Part shown: one piece after another, positions 16,798 to 25,816 of the stretch | Layout: each line of letters opens with the position of its first letter | Numbering within the stretch: the first letter of the stretch is position 1 | Source of the DNA: Collinsella aerofaciens | GTDB taxonomy: Bacteria > Actinomycetota > Coriobacteriia > Coriobacteriales > Coriobacteriaceae | Direction: 5' to 3' | NCBI GenBank assembly: GCA_905213725.1 | Contig: CAJMJM010000002.1 | Location: forward strand, 1-51,909 | DNA length: 51,909 nt | Notes under the pieces: model-generated | Told to the model about the DNA's origin: nothing | What the model saw: the letters and a program-made list of their open reading frames with translations, nothing else | The model's database searches: none | Translations under genes and position numbers: made by a program

Positions 16798-17937
16798 TCA
16801 CTTCACGTCAAATTCCACGCGGTCGAGTTCAGGCACGTTGAGGTCGATGAGCTTGCGGGCGACGCGGCGATCGTGTGCCCCAAGCGCCTCGCTTGTCGTC
16901 ACATGGGCGACGATTTCGCGCTCTACAATGCCTTCCTCGTCCCCTTCGGTGGCCGAGGTCTCGACGGCGACGGTGTAATCCTTAAAGCCTGGCAGCACCG
17001 CCGCAAGCTCGCGCGTGGTTTCGGTGACGCCGTAGCCGTCCTGCACGCCGGCCTGCGCCGAGCCAATGGAGCCTGCTGTCATGACGATGCAGGGGATGGC
17101 AAAGATCGTCGTGCCCACAATGATGCGGCGGCGCACCTTGCGCGACAGCTCGTCGACCTCGGCGTCTTCCTCAGCGGTCACAATGCCGTCGCCGTTCAGG
17201 TCGCGCTTGAGCGGCACGCGCAAAAGAAGCAGCACGGCTTCGGCAGCCAGTGCGATAAAGACCACGTTGATGCCAAACTCATAAAGTGCCGAGAGAAACA
17301 GTGATCCGCTTGCGATGGCGATGCCGTAGCCCGCCGCGCACAGGGGCGGCATGAGCGCGGTCGCCACGGCCACGCCGGCGATGAGCGTGGCGGGTTCCTG
17401 GTCGCGCGAGTTGCCCAGCCCGCCTGCAAAGCCGCCTGCGAGTGCGACGGTAAGGTCCCAGACGGTGGGTGTCGAGTTGTCGATGATGGCGGCCGTGGTG
17501 GTGCCAAGGGGCGAGAGCTTAAAGTACAGCGTGGACGTGACCAGGCAAAAGGCCATCTGCAGCGCAAGGCTGGCGACGGCTTCGACGGTAATCTCGCGGT
17601 CGAGCGTGGCAATACCGTATGCCATGGCAAGGACCGAGCCCATGAGCGGGCAGATGAGCATGGCGCCCACGATGGCGATGTCCGAATCGATATCGAGGCC
17701 GATGCTCGCGATCAACATGGCGATGATGAGGATGCATAGGTGGGAGCCAGTCAGACGCGCCCCGTTTACAAAACGCTTGCGGATCACATGATAGGGCGCG
17801 CGTCCCTCGCGAATGTTGAACGCGCGCTTGAGGAAGCGGGTGATGTTTTCCATGGCTTCGCTATGAGCGGGGCGGATGCCGGGACGCCGATGATGACGCT
17901 CGCGCAGTCGCTTGATCTGTTGTTTGTCGAGCTCCAT
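16798..17937 (-). CDS. DUF389-family membrane protein with an EF-hand-like loop
   Basis: A 379-residue integral membrane protein of the DUF389 family (function unknown). The first 65 residues are basic and cytoplasmic. Helices begin at LCILIIAMLIASIGLD, followed by the hallmark AIVGAMLICPLMGSVLAMAYG and ATALMPPLCAAGYG. Between two membrane regions lies DLNGDGIVTAEE (residues 246-257), which matches a canonical 12-residue EF-hand calcium loop. The C-terminal 90 residues form a soluble domain. The start is the ATG behind GAGGTGGA; a longer frame upstream lacks support. It is convergent with the sulfotransferase fragment and divergent from the surface-protein gene. Confidence 0.8.
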   Translation of the reverse strand: MELDKQQIKRLRERHHRRPGIRPAHSEAMENITRFLKRAFNIREGRAPYHVIRKRFVNGARLTGSHLCILIIAMLIASIGLDIDSDIAIVGAMLICPLMGSVLAMAYGIATLDREITVEAVASLALQMAFCLVTSTLYFKLSPLGTTTAAIIDNSTPTVWDLTVALAGGFAGGLGNSRDQEPATLIAGVAVATALMPPLCAAGYGIAIASGSLFLSALYEFGINVVFIALAAEAVLLLLRVPLKRDLNGDGIVTAEEDAEVDELSRKVRRRIIVGTTIFAIPCIVMTAGSIGSAQAGVQDGYGVTETTRELAAVLPGFKDYTVAVETSATEGDEEGIVEREIVAHVTTSEALGAHDRRVARKLIDLNVPELDRVEFDVK

Positions 17938-18167
17938 GTCCACCTCGTTCCAGCGCGGTCCGCGCAACGCGCCCGTTGTCTTAACTCTACACCGTGGCGG
18001 GCGAGGTGTCTGTTGGATGCGGAATCCGATAGGACGGATGACGCGGGAGCAAATGCAAATCACAGGCTCAATTCCATCACGCGAAAATATGATGCACCAG
18101 CTCCTTCAAATGTGACGAAAATGTGAAGCACAGGAGCATGAATTTCAAAAAATACGCTGGTCGCCAA

Positions 18168-18179
18168 TGTTGCGCAACA
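18168..18179. promoter_or_regulatory. Palindrome TGTTGCGCAACA, shared operator candidate (copy 1)
   Basis: A perfect 12-bp palindrome 66 bases before the surface-protein ATG. The 15-base string CAATGTTGCGCAACA recurs exactly at 34315-34329 before the DUF4234 gene. The rest of the 307-base gap (17938-18244) is AT-richer and shows no gene or clear promoter. Confidence 0.5.
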
Positions 18180-18244
18180 GAATTCAAAAATCAGCTCCTA
18201 CATTTTGAAGCGTATGGATACATCCGTGTCAAAGGGAGAAAGCC

Positions 18245-21200
18245 ATGACAAACTACAGTCCACAACACTTTGAGCCTCGGGCCAAGGCCGTCAACGTCAA
18301 GGGCGTTGCCAACCGCGCCGTCGCAACCGTTTTGACGGCGGGCCTCATCGCTCAGCCGCTTATGTCGCCGCTGGCGGCAATCGCCGCACCGTCAACCGGT
18401 AACGGCGATTCTGTGCAGGGGGGGGGTAGTTCTGTAGAGAATACCGTTGCCGCCGGTAACCAAGCGGTCGTAAAGACGGCTGCCCAGCTGGCCGAGGAGT
18501 CGGCAAAGCAGCTCAAGGACGCTCAGGCCGCCTACGATGCCGCCCAGAAGAAGGCCGACGCGGCGGGCCAGTCTCAAAAGCAGGCGCAGCAGCAAAAGAA
18601 TCAGGCCTCGCAGGCCGTGACCGATAACGCCGCCGAGCAGAACGAGGCCGAGGTAGCCGCGCTTCAGGAGAAGATCGACGAGCTTAAGGCGGCCGTCGAC
18701 AAGGCCGAGCAGCAGCAGAAGAAGCTGGGCGACCTGAACGATCAGCTCGATCAGGCCAACAAGAGTGTCGAGGATAAGACCCAGGCGCTCAAGGACGCCA
18801 AGGCAAAGCAGGATGAGGCCAAGAAGGCCCTCGATGATGCCCAGGCCAAGCTCGAGGCCATGGGTATGGACGAGTACGAGGCCGCCAAGAAGGCCGTCGA
18901 GGACGCACAGGCAAAGCTCGATGACGCCAATAAGGCCGTTGCTGCTGCACAGGCCAATCTGGACCAGGCCAAGGCCGCCGAGGCCAGTGCACAGCAGGAA
19001 AAGAAGGACACTGAGGCCGCTCTGACTTCCGCCCAGGCCAAGAAGCAGGAGACTGCCGCTGCTCTCGCAGCCGCAACCACCGCGCGCGATAACGCCCAGC
19101 AGAAGTTCAACCAGGCGCAAGCCGCGCTCGATGCTGCCGTCTCGGGTACGGGTGTTGACCTGAGTGCGCTTGAGGCCACCAAGAACGCTGCTGCTGGTGA
19201 GCTCAAGACCGCGCAGGCGGAGCTCAATGCCGCGACGGCTGCCGACGCCACCGCACAGGCGAACCTGCAGGCTGCGCAGACTACCGTCACCGCCGCGCAG
19301 GAGAAGGCCAACGCCGCCAACGCCGCCGTGGCATCTGCCCAGTCTGCATATGATGCGGTAAGCAAGGAATACAACGCTGTCGTCAGCAAGCGCGACGCCG
19401 CCAAGGCCGCATGCGAGCAGGCCCAGCAGACCGAAGCCGACAAGAAGGCGGAGTACGACCGACTCGTCGAGGTCCGTCAGCAGAAGCGCCGCGAGTGGGA
19501 GGCGGCCTGCGCCGCTTCGAACGCCGCGGAAAAGGCTTATGACGCTGCTAATGCCCAGGTTGAGGCTCTTGAACAGCAGATTGCAGACCTAAAGTCCAAC
19601 ATGACCGTTGACCAGGAAGTCATCAATAAGGGCATGCTCGGCTTTATGGCCTACATCAGCAACAGCAGCGATTTCACCGCCACACAGAAAAAGAACGCCC
19701 AGGATGCCGTATCGATGCTGACCGGTGCTGAGGACAAGGCCGACTGGTATGACCAGTACGTCGATCAGGATATGTCTCGCGACACCAATCCGCTCTCCTT
19801 GGAGCAGATGCGCAACGCCCTGACATATCTCGACACCCAGAACAACCTCCGCAAGGCGAACGGTCAGTCGGCGCTCAGCGTCAGCCTCCGTATGACTGCG
19901 GCAGCCGCCCTTAATACATCATATTCATCGAACATCTGGGGACACTCGAACTGCTACTTCGACAACGGTGAAAACCTTGCTGGCGGAGGCGGCGCATATA
20001 CCGGCGGCGAGACCGAGGATACCCTCGGCTGGCCCTATACCGGCCTCTATACTCAGGAAAAGAAGATTTTCGACAAGTATGTAGAGCAGTATGGTGACAA
20101 ACTCGGCAAATATCGATATGAGTCCTATTACATCTATCAGAACTACAACAGCATCTACCACGAGTGCGGGCACTAGCTCAACATTATCGATGCCTCTACG
20201 AGAGCCATCGGCATCGCGACCGGTAGCGGCAAGAATACCGATACCGAGGTAACCATCTTCGATTACAGCGATGATGACACGCAGGCTGATTTCACTGTCT
20301 CCGAGTTCAAGAAGCTCCTCAACGACTACATCGATTCCGCCTACAATGCGGGCGGCACGCAGGCGCAGAAGGCGCAGCTCAAGGAGCTCCAGGGCAAGCT
20401 TGCCGAGGCGCAGAAGAACTTTGGAACTACAAGGGAAGCTTACTTCGCAGCTGTAAACGGGCAGGATGCCGCCCAGGACGCTTTCACCGCAGCCGATGTG
20501 AACATGAACACCGCCAAGGGCGAGTACGAGAAGGCTAAGTCCGGCACCGCCGCCGCGAAGACGGCATACGACGCCGCCGAAGCCAAACTCAAGGGTATCG
20601 ACGTCAAGACGCCCAAGACCAAGCTCGACGCCGCCAAGAGCGAGGCCGCTACTGCCCAGGCAGCTCTCGATAAGGCAAACGCCACGCTTGCTGACAGCAA
20701 GACGAAGGCAGCCGAGGCCGCCGCTCACAAGGCGAAGACTCGCAGCGCCCGCGATGCCGCCAAGGCAAAGTCCGAACAGGCCAACGAGGCGTATGACAAC
20801 GCTACCGCTTCGGTCAAGGACCTTGCCGCCAAGCGCGATGCCGCCCAGGCGGACCTTGCGAATAAGCAGGGCTCGCTTGACGAGGCAAAGAAGGCCGACG
20901 ATGCCGCCCAGGCTGGTGTAGACAAGGCCCAGGCCGCAGATGTCCAGGCCGCGACTGCTCTTTCGGACGCCAAGCAGGCAGTTGCCGCCAAGACGCAGGC
21001 CCTGTCCGACGCGCAGGCCAAGGCCAAGGCCGCCGAGGGCGAGCTTACCACCGCACACAAGGCCTTCGAGCGCTTCGCCGGCGCTCAGAAGGCGGTCGAC
21101 GACGCCAAGGCCGCCTATGACGCTGCCGTCGCCGGTGTCGCCGATGCCCAGAAGCAGCTCGAGGCCGCCAACGAAGCCGTCGTCGATGCGAACCTCGAGA

Positions 21201-21700
21201 TCGTCAAGGCCAAGGCCGAGCTTGCCAGCGATGAGGCACTCAAGGCCGATCTTGAGGCTGTCGACCACAAGGCCTCTCTTGCCGCGGGCACGACGGGTAA
21301 CGAGAAGCTGGTCAAGCTGAACGCTGCCTACGCTCGCTATAAGGCCGCCGTCGATGCCGCCGCTGGCCTCAAGGCTGCTCTGAGCGATGCCGATGCCAAG
21401 CTGTCCGATGCCAACGACGCCTATGCCGCCGCGCTTGCCGAGCTCGGAGATGCCAAGGATGCCCTGGCTGCCGCTCAGGCCGAGTACGACAAGTATCATC
21501 CCAAGGCTGCGCCGCAGGCCAAGCCTCAGGTTGCGCAGGCTGCTGCAAAGGCCCCCGTTGCCAAGAAACAGGCTGCGCCTGCCGCGCTCGCCCAGACTGG
21601 CGACAATTCCGCGCTTGCGGGCGAGGTGTTCGTCATCGGCGGTGTGACGCTCGTGGCAGCGGGCGTGACGCTGGGCGATCGTCGTCGCAAGCAGATGTAG
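18245..21700 (+). pseudogene. Large coiled-coil / CAP-domain / LAQTG surface protein interrupted by an in-frame TAG
   Basis: A single frame of 1151 codons broken only by TAG at codon 644 (20174-20176). Order: a signal peptide (about 1-50, AVATVLTAGLIAQPLMS); a low-complexity start with a nine-G tract; an Ala/Lys/Gln-rich coiled coil (about 75-460); a CAP (SCP/PR1) domain (about 500-680) with WGHSN, FDNGENLAGG and ECGH; a second Ala-rich coiled coil (about 690-1090); and the sortase signal LAQTG (1115-1119) with a hydrophobic helix and RRRK tail. It should be a fibrous wall-anchored protein, perhaps an adhesin. The TAG falls right after the second conserved CAP histidine, and LNIID continues beyond it. 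Unless suppressed, the product is secreted, lacks the anchor and has half a CAP domain. A point mutation or sequencing error is likely. Confidence 0.82.
18418..18426 (+). repeat. Nine-G homopolymer inside the surface-protein coding sequence
   Basis: Nine consecutive G residues at codons 58-61, just past the signal peptide. One extra G makes the following codon TAG at once; one G fewer gives GTA GTT CTG TAG, a stop after three codons. The tract is therefore placed as an on/off slippage switch. Confidence 0.75.
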
Positions 21701-21767
21701 CGTTTCGAGCGTAGATTCTGCAACGAACTTCGGTTCATAGCAGGAACGCTTCGATAGCTTAACCGAT

Positions 21768-21808
21768 AAGGCCGGCGCGCTGTTAAACGCAGCGCGCCGG
21801 CCTTTCTT
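21768..21808 (+). terminator. Strong intrinsic terminator after the surface-protein gene
   Basis: AAGGCCGGCGCGCTG (21768-21782) and its exact complement (21790-21804) form a 15-bp stem with a 7-base loop, followed by TCTTTG. It also lies downstream of the convergent OPT gene. A separate 16-bp palindrome, TCGAGCAGCTGCTCGA, is at 21885-21900 next to the OPT stop. Confidence 0.88.
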
Positions 21809-21901
21809 TGTTTCGATATCAAAAAGTCCGGTCAGCAGCCGCAGAAGCTACCGACCGGGCAAGCCGTAGGCAATATGGTTGCTGTCGAGCAGCTGCTCGA
21901 C

Positions 21902-23605
21902 TTAGCCCAGCAGGCTTAAGCCCACGGAGACAAACGCCAGGATAACGCCGACGATGGACTCGCCGCCGAGCAGGCCGCTGGCAACGACCAGACCCTGTTC
22001 CTGGAAGGCGGCGTCCTTGGCAGCTCTCTCCTCGTCGGAAAGACCAGCGGTGGCGTCGCGGTGGGCGGACCACTTGTCGTAGGCGAGCTTGACGCAGGAG
22101 CCCAGGAATGCCGTGAGTGACATGTAGAACGGCAGGTACACGCCCAGGCCGATCATCATGGCCGGAATGCCGAGCCAGTACATGACGATGCCGGCGATAA
22201 AGCCGCCAACGAACCACGGCACGCTCGGGATGCCCGAGACCATGGTGGCGACGACGCTTGCCTGCGCGGCAACAAAGCTCTTGTCGGGGCCAAAGGCGTC
22301 CGGGCCATAGGCGGTGACGAGCGCGACCATGACGGCTGCGGCGACCAGGGCGCCCACGATGCCGCCGATGGCTTGGCCGATCCATTGCGCACGCGGGTTG
22401 GTGCCCAGCACGGCGCCGGCCTTAAAGTCGTTCATGACGTCGCCCGCAAGGCCGCACGCCACGGCAACGATGCCGGCGATAAAGAACAGCTTGACCTGAG
22501 CGATCTGTGCGAAGGCAGCCACGATGAGCATAACGATGAGGCCAAAGATTTCCATGGGGTCGATACCCGTCTGGCCGCAGCTCTGCGCGCTCATGATGGT
22601 GGTGACAAAGGTGAACAACGTGACGATGACGGCCGGAACGGGGCCAAGGTCGAGCGCGATGGCAACGATTACGGCGATGGCGGCAGCGCCCAGGCCGATG
22701 ATGCCGGCGTCGAGCTTAAGAGAGCCCGAGATAAGCGACTGCTCGTCGGTGTCGGTGGAGCTGTCGGCGGCAAGACCGCGGACGATGCCGGTGACCTGCG
22801 GCAGGATGTCCTTGAGGACGACGGCGACGCCAAAGCCCATCATGAGGCCCATGCCCAGGGACTTGACGATGCCCTGCGCGGTCACAATATCGAACAGGCC
22901 AGCAGCGGTACCGCCCACGATGATGCCAAAGTTGCCCAGCAGGGCGCCGGCAAACCAGAAGGCGACGGGGGCGAAGCCCACGAGGAAGCCGACGGAGAGC
23001 AGCATGGGCGAGTTGTAGATGCCAAAGGTCACGCCGGGGATGTTGAGCGTGCACAGCATGCTGGGCACCACGCCCAGGGCGTCGCGCAGCACGCTATAGA
23101 TGCCGGCGATGGCCATGGAGCCAAAGAGCTGCTTGCCGGTTTTGCCGCCGGCCTCGGTGGCGCGCAGGGTCTGAGCTGCGGCGTTGCCGGTGGGGAACTC
23201 AAGCGCGGCGTCCACGATAAAGTGACGGTGGATGAGTGCCGTGGCCAGCAGGCCCAGGATGGTGCCGGCGAGTGCCACGATAAACATGTCGAGCCAGCTG
23301 ATCTGGTCGGCATAGCCCAGCATCCAGGCACCCGGGATGGTAAACGCTAGGCCGCCGGCGACCATGGCGCCCGCGGACATGATGGTGTGGGTGACGTTGG
23401 CCTCGTTGAGGCTGGCATTGCCCATGAGCTTAAGGAAGAACAGCGAGATGACGGCAGCGAAGACGATCGGCCAGGGGAGTGCGCCCATCTTGAGGGCGGT
23501 GTAGGCCGAGCTTGCTGTGATAATCACGCAGCCAAGGACGCCGATGACGACGCCACGCAGCGTGAGTTGCCCGCGCATCGAAGCACGGTTCGAGGGATTG
23601 CTCAT
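21902..23605 (-). CDS. OPT-family oligopeptide transporter
   Basis: A 567-residue polytopic membrane protein of the OPT superfamily, whose bacterial members are proton-coupled importers of short peptides. The N-terminus reads QLTLRGVVIGVLGCVIITASSAYTALKMG, the usual OPT opening, followed by about 14 hydrophobic segments. NEANVTHTIMSAGAMVAGG and LEFPTGNAAAQTLRA are recognisable family stretches. Length is within the normal range for the short bacterial class. It is monocistronic on the minus strand, with an AAGGAG ribosome site. Divergent from coaX, with an AGTCAT/ATGACT inverted repeat between them. Substrate and direction are inferred from the family only. Confidence 0.88.
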   Translation of the reverse strand: MSNPSNRASMRGQLTLRGVVIGVLGCVIITASSAYTALKMGALPWPIVFAAVISLFFLKLMGNASLNEANVTHTIMSAGAMVAGGLAFTIPGAWMLGYADQISWLDMFIVALAGTILGLLATALIHRHFIVDAALEFPTGNAAAQTLRATEAGGKTGKQLFGSMAIAGIYSVLRDALGVVPSMLCTLNIPGVTFGIYNSPMLLSVGFLVGFAPVAFWFAGALLGNFGIIVGGTAAGLFDIVTAQGIVKSLGMGLMMGFGVAVVLKDILPQVTGIVRGLAADSSTDTDEQSLISGSLKLDAGIIGLGAAAIAVIVAIALDLGPVPAVIVTLFTFVTTIMSAQSCGQTGIDPMEIFGLIVMLIVAAFAQIAQVKLFFIAGIVAVACGLAGDVMNDFKAGAVLGTNPRAQWIGQAIGGIVGALVAAAVMVALVTAYGPDAFGPDKSFVAAQASVVATMVSGIPSVPWFVGGFIAGIVMYWLGIPAMMIGLGVYLPFYMSLTAFLGSCVKLAYDKWSAHRDATAGLSDEERAAKDAAFQEQGLVVASGLLGGESIVGVILAFVSVGLSLLG

Positions 23606-23715
23606 ATAAAACTCCTTTGCGTATATCCGCTTCCTCCGGGAGCGCCGCTACGGATACGGCGCGGGAAGTCGGGTTACCAAGGGCCGCCGCGTGAGCTCGC
23701 GCGCGACCGCGCACC

Positions 23716-23749
23716 AGTATAGCCGCAAGCTAGTCATTTTGGGATGACT
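23716..23749 (-). promoter_or_regulatory. OPT promoter region with inverted repeat
   Basis: TATACT (minus strand, 23716-23721) is a good -10 box for the OPT gene. AGTCAT (23732-23737) is inverted as ATGACT (23744-23749) across six bases, about where a -35 box would be. The divergent coaX gene has its own TATACT at 23765-23770. The inverted repeat could regulate both. Confidence 0.4.
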
Positions 23750-23797
23750 GGTTTAGGTAGGCGATATACTGCTGGGCAGACGAAAGGAGCGCCGACG

Positions 23798-24649
23798 ATG
23801 CTTAATGGGTGCGCATATATATTGACGGTCGACGTGGGCAACACGTTCATTCGCTTTGGCCTATTTGCCGAGGATTCGGCTGCGGCGCAGGAATGTCCGC
23901 TTGCGACGTGCGAGATCACGACGCCGTCGAGCATCACGGCCGATGAGGCTCGTATGAGGCTCGCGCAGGTCATGGGCGCGCTGGCGGCCGATGCGGGCAT
24001 GCCCGGCGCGCTCGTTCCCGCGGCCGCAGTGCTGAGCTGCGTGGTGCCGGCGCTCGAGCGCCCGTGGAAGGTGGCGCTTTCCCGTACCTGCACGGGACGC
24101 GTGCTCACGGTGGGACCGGGACTTAAGACTGGCATGCCCGTCCACTACGACGACCCGGCCGAGATCGGCCCCGACCGCATCGCCGACGCCGTGGCGGCCC
24201 GTGCCGTCTACGGCTCTCCGTGCATCGTGATTGACCTGGGCACCACGACCAATATCGAGGTCATCGACGCGCGCGGTACCTTTGTGGGCGGCGTCATCGC
24301 GCCGGGTCTGGCGCTTGGCGCCCGTTCGCTTTCGGCGGCCGCGGCGCGTTTGCCTCAGGTCGAGCCCTCGGCGCCCACGCATGTGATCGGCCGCAACACG
24401 CGCGAGGCTATGCGCTCGGGCGTGGTCTTGGGCGAGGTGGCCCGCATCGACGGCATGCTCGACATGGTGCTCGCCGAGATGCGCGCGACCAAGGCCGCGG
24501 GGGAGGGCGACGTGCCCATCGTCATTACCGGCGACGACGCCGAGGCGCTCGCGTTGCTGGTCGGCCATAGCCTGACGGTTGACGACGCGCTGACGTTGCG
24601 GGGTCTCGCCGAGCTCTACCGCATCAACCAAAAGCCCCGCCGCGTGTAA
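23798..24649 (+). CDS. coaX: Type III pantothenate kinase
   Basis: A 283-residue cytoplasmic kinase that phosphorylates pantothenate, the first step of coenzyme A synthesis. It has the ASKHA-fold motifs of type III enzymes: TVDVGNTFIRFG (residues 11-22), IGPDRIADAVAA, the second phosphate loop DLGTTTNIEV and GGVIAPGLALGARSL. The first loop has Phe where most CoaX have Asn (DVGNTN). The start is the ATG behind AAAGGAG; the frame is open upstream but without a ribosome site. A hairpin after the stop separates it from the dCMP deaminase gene. Confidence 0.9.
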   Translation: MLNGCAYILTVDVGNTFIRFGLFAEDSAAAQECPLATCEITTPSSITADEARMRLAQVMGALAADAGMPGALVPAAAVLSCVVPALERPWKVALSRTCTGRVLTVGPGLKTGMPVHYDDPAEIGPDRIADAVAARAVYGSPCIVIDLGTTTNIEVIDARGTFVGGVIAPGLALGARSLSAAAARLPQVEPSAPTHVIGRNTREAMRSGVVLGEVARIDGMLDMVLAEMRATKAAGEGDVPIVITGDDAEALALLVGHSLTVDDALTLRGLAELYRINQKPRRV

Positions 24650-24686
24650 AGGTGAGGGCGCCGGTGGGACAAACGCCTCCACCTTT
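24648..24686 (+). terminator. Probable terminator after coaX
   Basis: AAAGGTGAGGGCG and CGCCTCCACCTTT pair over 13 positions with two mismatches, starting inside the coaX stop codon. The T-run is only TTT. Confidence 0.4.
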
Positions 24687-24690
24687 CACC

Positions 24691-24699
24691 TGCTACAAT
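24691..24699 (+). promoter_or_regulatory. Extended -10 promoter of the dCMP deaminase gene
   Basis: TGCTACAAT is an extended -10 box (TG, one base, TACAAT) 35 bases before the ATG. No good -35 is seen, as is common with extended -10 promoters. Confidence 0.45.
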
Positions 24700-24733
24700 G
24701 GGTCAAACTATTGCGATTACGGAGGTGTCTGCC

Positions 24734-25258
24734 ATGTCGGACGATCTTCATCAAACTTCGTCAGGCAAGCGCCTGGACGTCATTAGCTGGGACGAGTTCT
24801 TTATGAGCGTGGCCATCGCCGCGCAGCGCCGCAGCAAGGACCCCAACACGCAGGTGGGTGCGTGCATCGCCAACACCTACCACCGCATCCTTTCGGTGGG
24901 TTACAACTGCACACCCTCGGCACTCAACGATGACTTTTTCCCGTGGGTAACGAGCGACGACCCGCTGCAGGACAAGCACAACTACGTGGTGCATGCCGAG
25001 GCAAACGCCGTGCTCAACTACCGCGGCTCGCTCAAAGACCTCGAGGGTTCCACGGTCTACGTCACGCTGTTCCCGTGCCACGACTGCGCCAAGATCCTGG
25101 CGCAGGTGGGCGTGGGCGAGGTCGTCTACCTGGACAATAAGTATGCCGACACCGATGACGGCCGTATCAGCCGCCGCATCCTCGACTCCTGCGGCATCAG
25201 CTACCGCCAGGTCATCGTCGATGTTCAGATTGGTACCGGGGGACAAGCTCAGCAGTAG
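24734..25258 (+). CDS. dCMP deaminase (ComEB-like)
   Basis: A 174-residue zinc enzyme that converts dCMP to dUMP, supplying dUMP for thymidylate synthesis. Zinc ligands are His87 of VHAEANAVLNY (with catalytic Glu89) and Cys115/Cys118 of PCHDC. The N-terminal SWDEFFMSVAIAAQRRSKDPNTQVG and the YNCTPSALNDDFF segment are typical of the dCMP class rather than cytidine or tRNA adenosine deaminases. The ATG at 24734 has GGAGG eight bases upstream and is preferred over an in-frame ATG 36 bases earlier. It appears to be transcribed from its own extended -10 promoter. Confidence 0.9.
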   Translation: MSDDLHQTSSGKRLDVISWDEFFMSVAIAAQRRSKDPNTQVGACIANTYHRILSVGYNCTPSALNDDFFPWVTSDDPLQDKHNYVVHAEANAVLNYRGSLKDLEGSTVYVTLFPCHDCAKILAQVGVGEVVYLDNKYADTDDGRISRRILDSCGISYRQVIVDVQIGTGGQAQQ

Positions 25259-25428
25259 TGCGTGCCAACGCCAGCTGGCGGCAAAACAGCCAAAAGAGCC
25301 CCGTCCCAAATTGACTACTCGTGAAAGTCGCGTCTGCGCGCATGGCCGGCTCGTGAGCGGGTACATGGCTGTAGTAACATAGCTTCTGTCCGCGGGCGCG
25401 CCCGCGTTATTGTGAGAAAGGAGCCCCT

Positions 25429-25707
25429 GTGGCTGTTAACGAAGAGCTGCTTAAGAAGGTTCTTGAAGAGATTCGCCCCAACCTGCAGGCCGACGGCGGC
25501 GACATGGAGTATATAGGCGTTGATGACGAGGGCGTCGTCAAGCTGGAGCTTCAGGGCGCCTGTGCCGGTTGTCCCATGAGCGCCCTGACGCTTTCCATGG
25601 GCATCGAGCGTATCCTCAAGGAGCACGTGCCCGGCGTTACGCGTGTCGAGCAGGTCAATGCCTCCGGCGAGACCGATGACCTGTACGACGAGTATGCGCC
25701 GTTCTAA
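25429..25707 (+). CDS. NifU-like C-terminal-domain iron-sulfur protein
   Basis: A 92-residue protein that is essentially one NifU C-terminal (Nfu) domain, with EEIRPNLQADGGDME and the cluster-binding GACAGCP (Cys45 and Cys48). Such small Nfu proteins carry and deliver 4Fe-4S clusters to target enzymes as dimers. The start is a GTG five bases after AAAGGAG. A GC palindrome (CGCGGGCG then CGCCCGCG, 25392-25407) lies just before the ribosome site. No other suf or isc gene is in the window. The activase at 10060-14847 is one possible client, but that is only inference. Confidence 0.9.
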   Translation: MAVNEELLKKVLEEIRPNLQADGGDMEYIGVDDEGVVKLELQGACAGCPMSALTLSMGIERILKEHVPGVTRVEQVNASGETDDLYDEYAPF

Positions 25708-25756
25708 GAAGTGAAAGCTGCGGGCGATATGCTCCGCATAGACGTCACGCCCGAAT

Positions 25757-25789
25757 ATGCGGCTGCGAGCGCAAGGCCCGCGGCCGCAT
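25757..25789 (+). terminator. Hairpin between the NifU-like gene and lgt
   Basis: ATGCGGCTGCG and CGCGGCCGCAT form an 11-bp stem (one wobble pair) with an 11-base loop, followed by TTTGTATG. It is 50 bases after one gene and 28 bases before the next start, so it may be a weak terminator or an attenuator for lgt. Confidence 0.45.
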
Positions 25790-25816
25790 TTGTATGTAGG
25801 GAGCAGGGGGACCGAT

